Assembly: GCA_014773175.1 (NCBI GenBank) | Contig: VXCM01000318.1 | Location: forward strand, 30,001-94,000 | DNA length: 64,000 nt | Direction: 5' to 3' | DNA from: Lucifuga dentata | Lineage: Eukaryota; Chordata; Actinopteri; Ophidiiformes; Bythitidae | In this document: one piece after another, positions 26,099 to 39,934 of the stretch | Layout of the letters: each line of letters begins with the position of its first letter | Position numbering within the stretch: position 1 is the stretch's first letter | Notes under the pieces: generated by a model | Database searches by the model: none | Told to the model about the DNA's origin: nothing | The model's input: only the letters and a program-made list of their open reading frames with translations | Program-made: the position numbers and the translations under genes

Positions 26099-26150
26099 AC
26101 TCCAAAAATGCAGTACATAATTCAGTACTTATGTACTGCATTTTTGGAGT
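26099..26150. repeat. Perfect 22-bp inverted repeat with 8-nt loop
   Basis: The left arm 26099-26120 is the exact reverse complement of the right arm 26129-26150, separated by TTCAGTAC. A short direct repeat ACATAATGTT follows at 26151 and 26167. Either strand would fold into a stable hairpin within snd1 intronic RNA. Confidence 0.85.
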
Positions 26151-27146
26151 ACATAATGTTGCCAGCACATAATGTTAGGGGTTTTTGTGTATAAATATAA
26201 CAATATATGTTAATGACAACCGTAACTTTCTTTTTTTTTAAATATAAAAAATAAACTAATCAGAAGAATCACCGTGAAGTAGACAATTAGGCTCAGTCTC
26301 AAGAGTAAGTGGTTTCAGGTAAGCCTGCGAGAATATGTCGGTAAACATCTCTAACACTGCATCAATTAACAGCTGTTGCACAAGGTAATAACCTTTTGCT
26401 GCAAGTGACTAATCAAAGCGCCACAGTCTAAGGCCAAATATGCCCGTGTTAAAATTCAGGCCTCACTGCCTGTATTCTACACAGTCATTCTACTAGAGGT
26501 AGGAAGCAGTCAGCCGCAACTAGCCCTCGGCCAGCCAAGTGGAAAAATGTCTCTTTACAGTGTCCCAGGAGGGACAAACAAAAAAAATTATCCTTTAGCA
26601 CAGCTCCAGTCAGTGCATGTCCTTCACACTCACTTTCATCAGCTAGAATCAGTGGAAAGGTTGCAGGAAGTGAGATGGGGAAATTGAGTGCAATAAAAGG
26701 GGGAAGTTTAAGGTCCAAGAAGCAGGGAAGACAGAGGGAGGCACGAGGGGGGTTTGTCTTTTCTATTGCAGGTGGCGGAGCTGAGCATGTGTTAATCAGC
26801 CATAATGCAATGCACTATGTCATATCACATTATGCTCTCAGCCAGCATTTCACCTCCTCTGACTCTTTTCAGCCCCCACTCTCCTTCCTTGGCCACAGAC
26901 CTTCATCCCAAGAGCAGGGTGAAGGGGTGGGTGTGCAGAGGGGGTAGGAGGGGCTGCCTGAGTTATTTCTGAACTGATGAGCCAAAGGCAGCCTCAAACG
27001 TGCCCCTGGGGACCCTTTGCTAAGAGCCTGGAAGAATCCTGTGCATGACAGGAGTAGGAAGAGCACAAGGCCAAGGACATGCAATATGACAATAAGCATG
27101 CACATGGAAATATGATAGCCGCATACATTTTTCTCATGACATTTTC

Positions 27147-27171
27147 GAATTCATCATGAAATGATGAATTC
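27147..27171. repeat. Short 11-bp inverted repeat
   Basis: GAATTCATCAT and ATGATGAATTC flank a 3-nt spacer (GAA). No associated feature was recognised. Confidence 0.7.
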
Positions 27172-27418
27172 AAGTAATGGAAATATTGCCATTCCGCATG
27201 CTGAAGGTGAAGACTGCTGGAATGGACACGCTTCTATCTCTTCTTCACTTCCCGCAGTTTGTGGGCGAACACATGGGCATGAATGCTTTGCCTGTGTTTT
27301 GAATAGAGAAAGAGGCATATTAAGAGCGATGGAGATTGTTTGCATGTGTGTTCACATCAGCGTGAGTGGAGATGACAGACTGCTGAATTTGCAGCTTGGA
27401 ACTGGATAAAAGGAAGAT

Positions 27419-27445
27419 GGGGGGGGGGGGGNGGGGGGGGGGGGG
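27419..27445. repeat. Poly(G) tract with N
   Basis: A G homopolymer broken by N at 27432. The tract could form a quadruplex if its length is real. Confidence 0.88.
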
Positions 27446-30400
27446 TAAAATAACACACACATCACTGGGTCAACTGATCTGCGCTTCCGTCTCTCTGCCT
27501 CAGGGCAGTGAGGGTCCATCTTGCTGTCTACAGTGGGGAGGTGAGGGGTTCCCAGAGAATGTGTGTGTTTACGCTCACTGCAATTCTGCACATGCTCAAA
27601 GCGTGTCTGAGTAAGCAGGAAGGAGACAGTGTGGTGTATGTGCATGTGCACACTTTGCTTCTAGTTGCAAGCCAACGTGTGAGTATATGCATACAGTAGT
27701 GAGTAGTCAGTACAGAGTGAAAAGCACATTATGTAATCTTTTATCCATATAAAAAAGCCACTGTCAGCTCTTTGCTTTTGTGTCATAGATGGTTCATTTT
27801 GTGCACGGAATGCTGAGAGGGGAGAGATGAGAGCAGGAGGAAACATACACACAGACAGATACACATGCCAACAGGTATAAGACTTAAACACAAAGTATTC
27901 AGTCTCATGCGAGTACACATTTTAACTACATATACACAAAGGCCACACACCTTGGAATTAATAGTACAACAGAGCAAACAGTTCTCTCCATCTCTTGCAG
28001 AGACCTGAGATCTCACATGGGTCACCTCCCCCATTGTGGCCACCCATTACTACCCTGTGAGCGGTAATGTCCCCTTGCTGTGATCCCACTGTCCTTGCAC
28101 ACGTGCCAACACCCCTTCAAACTGCATGCTGCTTGTTTATTGACATATTGATATGCGCACATATTATCCAAATACCTCAATCATTTTCCTTTGTGCAGGC
28201 TGATGTAAACATGCATTCATCCACCCACACAGATACATTCTCCTTCCCTGTGAGAAAGAACTGAGGCCAAAATCTCACTCGCTGATTCATGGTTTCAGCA
28301 CTGATTGTGGTCATGATTTCCAGCATGTGATGGGGTCTCCTAAGGCCCCAATCTGACAACAGGAGATAGACTATTACAAAAGCATTAGTATTGTTCTGCA
28401 GCATGTCTTAAAGCTGCATATTGGCTGCAGTATTGGAAACAATTGAATGCAACGCAGTTGTTTGTTACTTTTACAAGTTTGGTTAAGTGTTGGGTAATTT
28501 AACATGGTTAGTGACCATGAAGACATAAGTTACATTATGCATGGCTGGTGTGCAGTATTATTATTATTTTTTGCTATCCTCATTCTCCAGACTTTATCTT
28601 CACTGGGCAAAAACATGGATTCACAAAAAAGACAAGCAAACAAAGGGGCAGGAATCCAACCTTATTAATTAAATATGAGGTGGTTTGCTGGAGTTGGCAC
28701 TATGTGACCTGACAAAGTGCATTTCTGTTTTATTTAAAAGCTTCCCAACAGATTGTTCTGAAAGGGTTACAAAAAGCAGTTGGTGAAACCCAAACAAGCC
28801 CTGCACACAAGTGACCCTGGGACTACAACAAAAGCCGTAAGATATACTGTATTACAGCATTTTAAGTAATGGTTTCCTATCATCTCATTCTCATTTAAAC
28901 CTCTGAAGAACAATAGGTTGTAAACCACAAAGCCAAGCATGCAGTTAAGCAAAAAAGTATTTTCAGACAAATGCAAATGTGTCGAGTGGAAATGTTCTCT
29001 CTAAAAGATTTTTATAAGAAGCTCAGGAGACAATTTTCTTAATTAATACTAGACCATATGATCCATGAATTATGGCGAAGACATTAAATATGTAGTAAAA
29101 TTGTAGTTTTCACATTTTAAAAAAATCAACATGAGAGATTACAGAAAACTGGAAAAGACTCAACCAATTAATATACATTAAGTGCCTACTGAATTTTCAT
29201 GTCTGGTAACACTAATCTCCGTAGTGTCTTTTAAATGTTAAAACAACTGCAAAAGAATAACTTACTCTCCTATCCTTGCTAACATGGCTGAGGAATTTCA
29301 TCATACAGGTATGACAGGCAGTTTCCCAAAGTTTCATTCCTGTTGCCTCTTAAGAGACTGGACAGGTATCTGGTATAAATTGGATCTCTTATCCTGTGAT
29401 TGGTCATGTCTTGGCTGTTGTTCCTATCTCAACATGGCATGGGCTTCATTTGTTAAATTAGATGCCATCAGTGACAGCATAAGCAGTGGATGGGCGAGAG
29501 AGAGAGAGAGAGAGAGCAGGCAGAGGGATGCCTGGCATGGTAATACAGGTGTAATCATCCTGTTTGCCCCTGAATGTCATTTAGGGCTCAATTCTTCACA
29601 CTGCCTAATGCAATTTGTGCTTGAGGAAAAAAAAAAAAAATAATAATGACAATAATGATTTCAAGTTAGCTAAAATCCTCTCTGCGGCAGCTGAAGTGGC
29701 AAGAACCAGGGACTCAATGAAATGGCTGAAAGTGATAATTTGCTGGAGAAGCAGTGGGATTTAGGAGGAACAATAGGTCAGATATACAACATAATGGCTA
29801 AAATTTACTTAACTAGTTCACTAAGCAAACAAGACATAGATGAGCTACTTAATATGAATCCCTGGTTCATTTCATGGTATAGCCTGATGACGGCCACAGA
29901 TTATTTCACTATGAGAAGCCAAGGAAAATGGAAAATGAAGGAGGAAAAGATAGCAACATTGAAAGCATGGCTTTCCAATGGCTTCAGGGTTTAAGAAAGC
30001 ACTGAGCATGGTATTAATAGATGAGGGACTGTCATCCATCGAAACCAAACAAGGCTGCTTGTACATAATTGTACATAGTCTATTTACAGACAACGGAGAA
30101 TCAGTATGCCTGCTAATAAACAGAAAATGGTCCTCTGGGTGTACAAATCGTGTTTTTCCTCTGAATTCAATGCAAATCGCTGCAGGTAAAATATACAATA
30201 CCATGGTGACTCTTTTAGAAATGCTACTGTGGGAACAAGAACGTGCAGCACAGCTAATGCTGGGGACTGATACGAGTCCATGGAGGTAAACTTCCTCCAG
30301 CTTGAACTGAGGGACACAACATAAGCTCATTATCTTCACTAAAAAGCCCAATTATCTTGAATCATCCACAGTGTGTTTCTGTTTAGCCAGGTGTGTGATA

Positions 30401-32570
30401 TGCTGACTGCTGAGAAGACACAGCGTAGATAGGAGGATTGGGAGAAATTGCTTTTAGCACACTCATTTAAAAAAAAATTGAGACAACATAGAGACTGGGG
30501 TTGGGTTATATCGAGATTTTTGGCTTACGACGCAAGCCACATGACCCTTGAGAAATTGCGCCGGTAGCAATTGAATTGAGATAAAGGGACCAAAAATGCA
30601 ACATACCAACACAAGTAATTTCTTTTACGGCATAAAAACGGTTGCTTTCAACTGTAGGTTAGTGTATATTTATGCAGAAGCCCTTGAAGTGGGTTTGCAC
30701 AGCTGAAACAGGATTATGTACTTTAATCAGGCTCCAGGAAGGACACGTTACCAAGCTCAATGTCAAAACTTTGCTTTGTTCTGCTTTAAGTGTTTTGGTG
30801 AGTAGCTTTGATGGATGGGTGAAGTACAAGTATAAGAGATTCACCTGTCTATGAGATTTTGATTTGATAGAGATGTCCAACTCACTCTGACCATTTGTCC
30901 AAGACGAGGAAGGGCAAACAAAAAAGACAGGTGTCTGAGCGGAGCTGAGCAGGATTTGAAGGGAAAGGATGGGTTGCAACAGTCGCTTCATGAAGTCACA
31001 ACATGAAGTATCGAACACAAGTTGGCATGTCCTCTTTTGCTCTTCCTCTATTCCCACTCTTTTCCTTCTTCCTCTCACCCTTTTCAACCCATCACAGTGT
31101 GTTAATTTCCTTCAAGGTTGGGCAATTACAGCAGAAAACCCCCCTGCTCAATAGAAAGCACAGCAGTTATTATTGAAAGCTGATTGTTGATTCACCTTTT
31201 CAGAATTAGGCCACTCCTATTACTAGCAGCTTCTTTCCTCTGTTGGTGTACAGCTATAGGTGGCATTTATTTAAATGTTTTAGTATTGATTAAAAACTAC
31301 AGTACCAAAAAGTTCTCCATTGAAGGACAGTTAAAACATCTAACCTACAAAGCAGGAGAACACAAGTTAATCAGGAGTGGAAATTGATTTCCCTCTCATT
31401 ACGCCACCTCTTCATTTCAGAGCACTTTATTTTTGAGTTTCAGATTTAAAAAAAAAGTCCCTTGAGTACAAACAAACACTGATAAACTAACTCCCACATC
31501 TGTTTAGTCTTTGGGGAGCTTAACTGAAAGCTGCAGCCAGACCTCTTATCCACATAAGGCAAAACTACTGCTATGTTGTCAAATGTTTCTCTCAAATGAA
31601 GCAGGAGAATGCTGTAATAGTGCACCATCACAGCATCATAGCTGCAATGAGATGACTTATATTCCAATAACAAAATGCAGTGTTTTTCCAAGGAGTTTTG
31701 GTTATAAAAATGCCTGTTAAACAAGAATATCTTACCACCCTTTAGAGAATCTGAATACATAACAATTGCTTGCAAAAACAGGCAAGGGATTTAATAAGAG
31801 AATGGCATCACTTGGCAACAGATGTCAGCTCGGTGTTGAAACAATATGAAACTGAAATTATACACTGCCTCCAGTCTTTCTTCTGGGTGGATCCTGTAAA
31901 TGTTACCACCGAAAGTATGACAACGAGTTCTGACGGGGTGAGAAGCTTCATAGAGGTTTAGAGAATAAAATAGTATCTTATTTATAAATAAATAAGACGG
32001 GGAACAGAATTCGACACTTGCTAGTGCCTACAGCCTGATCCTTCTGCATGTGGGGAGGGTTGGGTTTGTTATGAGAAGGGTTCCAAATATTGTTACAGGA
32101 GATAATACACAAGATGTGCTGAGCTCTTGAAAAGGCTCCTCTTCAAACCTGTTAGAAAGCTTCATTTAGAACACAATCAGCTTTTCCCATCGGTATCATT
32201 GTGGCAAAAACTCATATTCAGTTAACTCACTCGAACTAAGCAGTTTTGGTTCAGGATGCTACTGCAGCAAGCCTCGATCTCTTTTGTTGTACCGGCTCCC
32301 AGATGGACCACCAACGCAACGTTTTCTTTAATGAGAGTGTGCGTGTCTGTCTATGCTTGTGTGTGCACCCTTTGAGGCCACTTCATTACGACAACCTTTT
32401 CTTGTAGGGCTGCCTGACACAGCAGTACCACTGATGTCTTCCATATCCACAGCCGTAGGGACAATAAAGCGAAGGCAATGGGAAAAGAGGAAAAGGGAGG
32501 GAGGCGGGAAGAGATGTGATCTCCTCGACCGAGCATTAACCTACACAGAAACCAAGACCAGCCAAGACTT

Positions 32571-32580
32571 CGAGAGAGAG

Positions 32581-32626
<46 letters not shown>

Positions 32627-32636
32627 AGAGAGAGGA
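32571..32636. repeat. (GA)n microsatellite
   Basis: A GA-rich run with interruptions (ATC, AAA), about 66 bp. Confidence 0.93.
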
Positions 32637-32886
32637 GATAATGCCAGGCCCTCAGCTTTTCTGCATGGTCTCTATGGGTTAATTAGAACACAAAGTCCCG
32701 TCTTACATGCCTTAAGTTGCATACTGTGCATTGATACACATATAATCAGCTGACCTCTGTTCCATTAACACAATACTACACACAAACAAATCAGGTGCTG
32801 GCTGACCTGTGCAGCTGTGCCTGTGGCAGACTATCATCAAACATAATCACTGTCTGCCTGCTCTACTTGGGCCCCATTCTGCTGTC

Positions 32887-32924
32887 TTTTTTTTTTTTTT
32901 TTTTTNTTTTTTTTTTTTTTTTTT
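32887..32924. repeat. Poly(T) tract with N
   Basis: A T homopolymer with N at 32906; its length is unreliable. Confidence 0.9.
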
Positions 32925-33387
32925 GGTTCTGCCACACTCAAGTCAGCTGAAGTCAAAGCCTCCTGGTAAAAACTGATCTGTTTGAAGGTTTTGGCAACCA
33001 GCTGCAAAATTTTGTCATCAGGCGTCAGAAATCTGCCCAGTTGCTGCAGTTAGATTTTACATGGCAGGGTCAGTGTGCTCATACTGCTGGCAAGAATTTC
33101 TGGGAAGCCAGACAATGTTTTACCTGTGTACGACTTCGGAGAACTATACTGTAGTTTTTACAGTGGTGTATCCCATCTTGTGAGGAAAAAAAGGAGAGAG
33201 AACCCAAGAGCAAGAAAGAAGGGTAAGAACAACCTGAATTTGGTGATGATAGGTTCAGAGAAGTACACAAAGGATGCACTTCCTTCTTGGCTTGAGCAAT
33301 AGATCAAATATATATGAGGAGAACATGCAGCAGTGTCTCCTAAAAGTCCCAAATAGGTAGAAGTGAGTGGATGAGAGAAAGAGAGAG

Positions 33388-33393
<6 letters not shown>

Positions 33394-33428
<35 letters not shown>

Positions 33429-33429
33429 N
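33394..33429. repeat. (GA)n microsatellite ending at N
   Basis: The GA run terminates at the N at 33429, so it may be longer than assembled. Confidence 0.9.
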
Positions 33430-33978
33430 GGTGTAAAAGAAAGGAAGTTACAAAGAGAAAGAAAGAGGACAAGGATGACAGCTGGCTGGGCACTTCATTC
33501 ATCTGGCAGGGGCGACTGCTAGAGCCATAATGAAAATGCAGGGTGAGATTGGGATCAGTGTGAGAGAGGCCTCCATCCATCAAAGGACTCCCATAGAGGA
33601 AAGAAAAGCTTCAATGATAATGGCAAATATGTGGCTATTTTCAAACCATGCATGGAGCATAATAACATAGTTCTTAAGTAAAGATGAAACTACATTTTAA
33701 CAGTTGAATGTATGTTACATGCTACCAGCATGACTGATGTCATTTCACATTCACATAGAGATGTTCATGTTAAAAAATACTGATGCATCCTCTCTAACCT
33801 TCAGTTTTTAAGGATAAATGTAAAAAGATGCATGTTTTAAAAAAATTAAGACGCTTCTTTTCAATCCCAGAAACCTTCAAAACTACAGTTCCACGTCAGA
33901 CTGGAATGTAGTCATCACTTTGATATTCTTAACAGAAGATGTCGGTTGAAGTTCTCTTCACAGTAAAATGGGACCCAC

Positions 33979-34167
33979 CTTCTCTTTCCTCTGGCGACAC
34001 ACCTCCTCTGCTGAGACCAAGGTTTTGTAGTAGGAGCTGCGCTCTGCTGTAAAGTGGACCTTGGACAGAGCGTTTTCCACAAGCGCCATGGACAGATTCA
34101 CACCTTCAATGTGCAGCCAGCCAATGAAGTTGCCCGCTTTGTCCATGCTCTCCACTTCAACTTCCAC
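33979..34167 (-). CDS. snd1: snd1 coding exon, end of fourth SN-like domain (1st snd1 exon in window)
   Basis: This minus-strand exon of 189 bp (63 codons, phase 0 at both ends) has acceptor CTTTGCCAG and donor GTGGGT. The translation begins [20 protein letters not shown], continues [19 protein letters not shown] and ends [10 protein letters not shown]. This is nearly identical to the human SND1 region [20 protein letters not shown] to KQKKEK at the C-terminal end of the fourth staphylococcal-nuclease-like domain, an oligonucleotide-binding OB fold. It joins in frame to the exon at 15273-15414 (KEK then IWANYEE). Upstream on the transcribed strand is a C/T-rich pyrimidine tract with TTCC repeats. 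The preceding snd1 exon is not found anywhere up to base 64000, so the upstream intron is at least 29.8 kb and contains lrrc4 on the other strand. Confidence 0.97.
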
Positions 34168-37100
34168 CTGGCAAAGAAGAATGGAAGGAAGGAAGGGGGG
34201 GGATCGGGAAGAAAAAAAAGACGAAGAGGCTTGGTTAACATTCTGTATCTGAGATTAGGTTTGTGATTCAATTGGAATCCGAAAGTACGTTGGGGAGGGT
34301 AGAGTTGTGGGAGGGTTCGATTGATACAGGAGACACTGCTGTACTGAAATAGACACATCACTGGAAGCAGCTGAGCTCTCTATTGATTTGATAGCCTCAC
34401 ACAAGCAAGCAAGCAAGCAAACACACACAGATCCTGTTTCACTCCACTCCTCTGGTGTGGATTTCCCTGCCACTGTCTGGTTTTGGTGCGTATTGAGCAT
34501 GAATACTTCTAAGTGCCACCACCAACTTCAAACGGATACAATATTTTTCTCTTGCAAACAATGCTCCTCTTGTAACCATGGGAATTGATTACAACCATAA
34601 CAAGGGCCTTCAGACGCATTGAGTGACTTTAAATGAGTGTCGAGTATGTACTTCAGACCTAATTAAGACTTAATATGGCCGTGCTACTTTTTGTTATAGT
34701 TTAAAATCATCTGCAATTAGTGAGAGCTAAATTGCTATTCCCTTAAGCTCACAAATAAGGATGCTGAAATAGCTAACCCTGCTGACAAAGAAGCAAAGAT
34801 CTTAAAGCTTTGCCCATGATGGACTAAAACCAAATTCTGCCTATTCAGGCTAATTATCTATTCATTATGTTTTGTTTCATAAGCAATGGATGACCGAGGA
34901 AAAAAAAACAATCGATTTTTTTTTCCTGCTCTTGCCTCAGTCAGCGGGAAAGTGAGAGGGTAGGTGTGCTGAAGAGATAGGGAGAAGTCAAGCGATTAAG
35001 ACTCAGGCTACTTAGCCCTGCAGACACAAGGGAAATCTGAAGGGAATTAAGTTTGTAAACTGCTCTGCCTTGTTCTCAACTAAAGTAAAAAGCTGATTTT
35101 TATGAATACATAAGCTGTTCTGTTATTAAGCAAAATACTTAAAACCCATGCAAAGAGGTGGGACATTTCCTTTTCTAGACCTACTTATCACTTGCCTCAA
35201 GCTGTCAGATCAGTAGCTAAGGTGTCCAAACAAAGCTCAACATTTAAGCATCTTTAATAATCATTCATTTAATTTTATTCATCATAAAATTGTTCAATTC
35301 TTGACTGAATTAGATATAGATTAATTCACAATAACCATTGCTGAACTTGTCTCTAACATTTAAATTAGAACACTAGAGGCTCCATAAAAGACTAAAGAGT
35401 AGCTAGGACATCAGTCTATCCGGCTATGTCCTGACTGTGATACAATCTAAGTTCTCTCATACCTCATGAGCCTGTGTTTAATCTGCTTTCTCTTACTTTC
35501 CCTCTTTCGTCCTCTTTGCTATCTCGGATACTCGCCCCATTTTATCTCTCTTTGTCTCTGAGTGCAGAAGCAGTTACATAACTGGGCTATTAGAGCAGCA
35601 ATGGTCCTTCGAGCACCCAAATGTCAAACGAGGAAAGTCGGGGAGTGCAGGAGAAAGGCTTGTTAGCGAGTGATGGCTTGAATGAATTTCAATATTACCA
35701 ACTACCACAGGGGAGGCAAATGTAAATAATGGTGCATTTACAACTAAAAATACAAATAACACTTTAGTCTAATAAATTGCAAATTATGAAAAAAATGAGA
35801 AAGATCAATGAAAGAAATGTTATGTAAAACTACATTGTGGAACTGAGTCCCATATGGGCAGGGCTTACCATATTCCCTCCCAAAGCAGATGTGCCAATAA
35901 ATGCTGTTGTTCAGCTCACCATTTCATTTGAAAGGGCAACAGAAGATGCAGTCTTTTAAGAGAAATTAGCAGAAGCCTTTGGGCCTTCTATTTTTTAATC
36001 TGATTAGACCTTTTTTCACCAAAAGAGGTCTAAAAAGCATTAATGAATTTAACGATACCCAGCCTTAGCCCACCCTCCCATCCATAAATCTCACTGGTGC
36101 AGTTTTTCAGATTAAAAGATATAAAGCTTCATGCAATAATAATGCAAGAACAAGGGAAAAAACAGCCAGGGTAATGGGAGATAGAATCATAGTTCCACAG
36201 GGGTAAATTACACACATTAATTTCTTCATTTGCCTTATTATTTCCACACTAATAATTTACAATCTCAAACACTTAAAAAGCTCTGCACATTAGTCCAGAG
36301 ACTCCCAGAGATTTCAGCAGGGTGTATAAAGCTTGCTGAAGGAATGAAAGGTGAAGGGCAGATGTGCTCTCTCTTAAACTCCTTACAACCACACTTACCT
36401 GGGTGATTCTGCCCACTTAGCAATGAGATAAATGTGATGTGTGACAAGCATGTAGCGAAGATAAATAGCCATCCATTCTTTTCATTATAGAATAAACAAT
36501 CATATTTTTCCCAGACCAATTACAGGAAACAACTTCATTCACCACATACTGCTAAACTTATGAAAAGGGAATGAACTTATATCAAACATGGAATTAATGG
36601 TAAAAATGGACCCACTAGAGGAATATCAATAATATGCTGGGAGACTTGCAAAAATTATTATCCCTATCGGACAAGTGACAATCACACAGACAACTCACAC
36701 TGACTTGACTTTGAAATACACACATTAAAAGATGTGCACTGAATGTAAGAAGTCTGAATCTGACCTGGAAAATGTGTCAGTTGTCATCCTATACTATCAT
36801 ATTCCCCAGTCATTTCTATTTTTTCTTTGAGGGAAAATTTAATAAATAATATTCTTGACTGAGACGACTTTTGAAATGAATCACTTTAGTGGTGTGACAG
36901 ATTAAATGTGGGTGTGCGATGGTGGCCTGGATGTTTCAGGTACATGGGACCCCTGGCTGAGGTGATAATTTTGAACTCATAAGTGCAAACACTCAAGATA
37001 GCTGTATGCTTTTAAAAACTAATTAAGTGACTTTTACAGCTGATAAAACAGGTGTAACAAAAACAAGCAACACCTGTAAACTGCAAGTGGACGATTTAAC

Positions 37101-37830
37101 CTGACTCGAGGCATATTACTTTATCGAGGGCTAGCAGAGGGCCTGATTTATCACACTTTGTGGGAGAATCCAAGGCTTTACTGTTGTGCAGCAACCAGCC
37201 TCTTCAAACTGGCTGTGATCAGAATCTTTATGACAATTTAAATAATCGATTTAAAAGTAATGAATAGACTGACTATCATCTTTAATTTCAGCAACAGTTC
37301 CTCTTTCTCTTGCTATGCTACCCTTTTCAACTTCTCACACACTAAAAATGAAAACACTGCTGTCTCAGAACTCAAGATTATTATCCTAAAAATGACAGTT
37401 TCAGAGTTTGACACTTTACAGGTTATCCTCCCTTTAAAATAAACAGCCTTGGTCACGTTGTGAAGAAGACACAGGAGGCGGAGTGGAAACTGCTTTGAGT
37501 AGAGCCCAGATGGTTCCCAGCGGAGGCCTCCTCTGAGCCAAGATGGCTCCCACTGGAACACAAATGGACTCTAGTAATCTCATAAACGCTGGGATTGTGC
37601 AACACAGTGGACAGAAAATAGAAAAAGTCAAAAAACACAAATGCACAAAGCCATGCACATGTGGATGCGTCTATGCATGTGGTGTGTGTGTTTTTCATGT
37701 GTGCTCACATGAATTGCAGTCATTCACAAGTACAAAAGACAAAGAGCCATTTGGTATCACTGAAGTGAAACCTGGCCTGAGGGCATGTTTTAAAACCACA
37801 GATTTAATTCACTTAGCAGTTTGAAAGTGT

Positions 37831-37858
37831 AAAAAAAAAAAAAGNAAAAAAAAAAAAA
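37831..37858. repeat. Poly(A) tract with N
   Basis: An A homopolymer with N at 37845. Confidence 0.88.
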
Positions 37859-39341
37859 GAGTCTGCGGTAGGTGACACGTCGTATCAGAGCCAAAACTCA
37901 CTCCCTCACTCTGACAGAAAAGAAGAACACTGTGGGCTGGCAATTTAATAATTGCGAGCAATGGGATTTCCTTTTATCACCACATCCATACAAACATTTT
38001 TAACGCCTAGCAGAAAAATGAGACAATATTTTACAATACAAAAATAATACATACAGTAAGGTGAGTCCACTTCTGTTCTGATGTCCTGATCATTAAAAAG
38101 TCTAAGATGAAGTAGAACCTGGCACACAGGTTAATGGTTCAATTCAAGTGCTGCTTTATGCATTCTTTGCGTTATGCTTTCACTCACCAGGAAATGGGCT
38201 ATATATATACTCTACATAATGTGAGGCACAGAGACAGACAACATTAACCTGTCAGACAGTGCTCTCAATCTTCGCTGACAGTATCTTTGCCACTCTTTAA
38301 ATCTGCATTTTTACTGCACAGACTAATTACTAAGAAAGAAAGTAATCACCACTGACAGTCAAGTTTGCACAGGTCAAATTACCACTCCTGACTGTAAAAG
38401 TTTTAAATGAGAGGCTTTCGCTTTAACAAAGACTGTTTGTTCAAATTGCTCTGCAAGCTGTTTGTGTTAAACAATGTGAAGGTTAAATCATGTGCGCATG
38501 TCAAAAACGTGACTCTGAGATAGTTCTGCTGCGTGTGTGTGTGTGCGTGCGTGCGTGCTTGTCAGAGAGCACGCTGTAATGTGTAGATGTAAGTGGTAAA
38601 CATCAGGAACAGAAACCGGCAGGTGGAGACGTTTTGGCATGTCTTCATTCATTCTCATTAAGCAACAAGGAGGCTGCTGCTTTTATGACTGCTGTACTCT
38701 ACCACTTAGCAGAGTTCTCTCAAGTGTGTCTGTGTGTGTGCGGAATAATATCAAAATACAGTGAAAATATAAACAGTTTTAGTAGTCCAGTTCTAGTATT
38801 TATGTGGGTGGTGTGTGCATACTTCTAAGGGGTAAGGGGCACAGTGGTCAAATAAATGACTATTATGATGGAATGTGTGTGGAAGGTCAGCACACGGGGT
38901 AGAAAGACAGAGAAGTCAGAAAGACAGAAGGATTAAACTAAAGAAAATTAAAGAAAGAACAATTGAAAGAAAAGACAAAGACTGGAGTCACTCCCACCTA
39001 CAGCCTCTTGCTCATCCAGCAGAATAAGCCATTTATCAAACTGAGCCTTGGAGAAGATTGAAGGAGCAATGTGGAGGTGTGTGGTGTGTGCATTCATTGG
39101 GGCAAAGAGATCAAACCTCCTCTAAGCAACCTCCTCTAAGCAATGAGTGATCCTGAGCCCTCGATTGAGGGGGCGACATGGTGAAAATGGGAAAAACAAA
39201 TGATTTCTCTACCTTTATGCATGTTCCTAATCTTTTCACTCTAAAATAAACTCAGTGGCTCTGAATATTTAATTCAGAGTTATATGTGCCCATGAAAAGA
39301 ACAAACTGCCCTTTTAAATATGTGCATGTGGATTTCAGTAC

Positions 39342-39375
39342 AAAAAAAAAAAAAAAAANAAAAAAAAAAAAAAAA
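39342..39375. repeat. Poly(A) tract with N
   Basis: An A homopolymer with N at 39359. Confidence 0.88.
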
Positions 39376-39907
39376 GCACTGATGAGTCGCCCTCTCTGCT
39401 TTAAACCCAGTCTCTTGTGAAAATTCCATTTCAGCATATGAACAAAACCGTCCAACAAAAGTCTGTCAATTCTCAATATTGCCCTACATGGTAGTTTATA
39501 TAGATCATTTTTCTAAGTGGACACACTGAGTGCCATTACATGATATAGCTGTAACCTCAAGCCAGACATACAACCACACTTTTGATCAGATTTCAACCAA
39601 AAATCAATATGTTGTGAAGGCTGTGCCTGTTGGATGTAATTAATCAAAAGTAAATTGCAAACTAAATCAAAGTGTTCCAGACAATTGATGAGCAGGGAGC
39701 AAAATAAATGGACCACTAGTAGTAGGTAATAAATACAGTATTAGGTCATACTGCAGATCGGTGTGACAGAGCTGCTACGAGCTATGACAGCTCCCTGAAA
39801 GGGAAATTGTTTTTACTACAACATTGCTCCTGTGTTGTCAGTGTGCACAGTATGTGTGTATGTCTGAAAGAGAGAGAGAGACAGACAGCGAGAGGACAAA
39901 GCAAAAG

Positions 39908-39934
39908 TGAGAGAGAGAGAGAGAGAGAGAGAGA
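39908..39934. repeat. (GA)n microsatellite
   Basis: A GA run of about 27 bp in the large snd1 intron. Confidence 0.88.

Larger units (their letters stand above)
15415..33978 (-). other. snd1: snd1 intron, 18.6 kb
   Basis: This phase 0 intron is mostly single-copy-looking AT-rich sequence with microsatellites (CTG/CA at 22191, TG at 25967, GA at 32571 and 33394), an N-interrupted poly(G) at 27419, poly(T) at 24776 and 32887, and the perfect hairpin at 26099-26150. Several open frames of 60-159 codons occur, for example near 29.7-30.35 kb on both strands. None shows a recognisable domain or conserved splice pattern. Confidence 0.88.

Noticed and set aside
29722..30351. Overlapping open frames on both strands near 30 kb
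   Set aside because: Frames on opposite strands overlap, no homology was recognised, and they lie mid-intron. Chance ORFs are likely.
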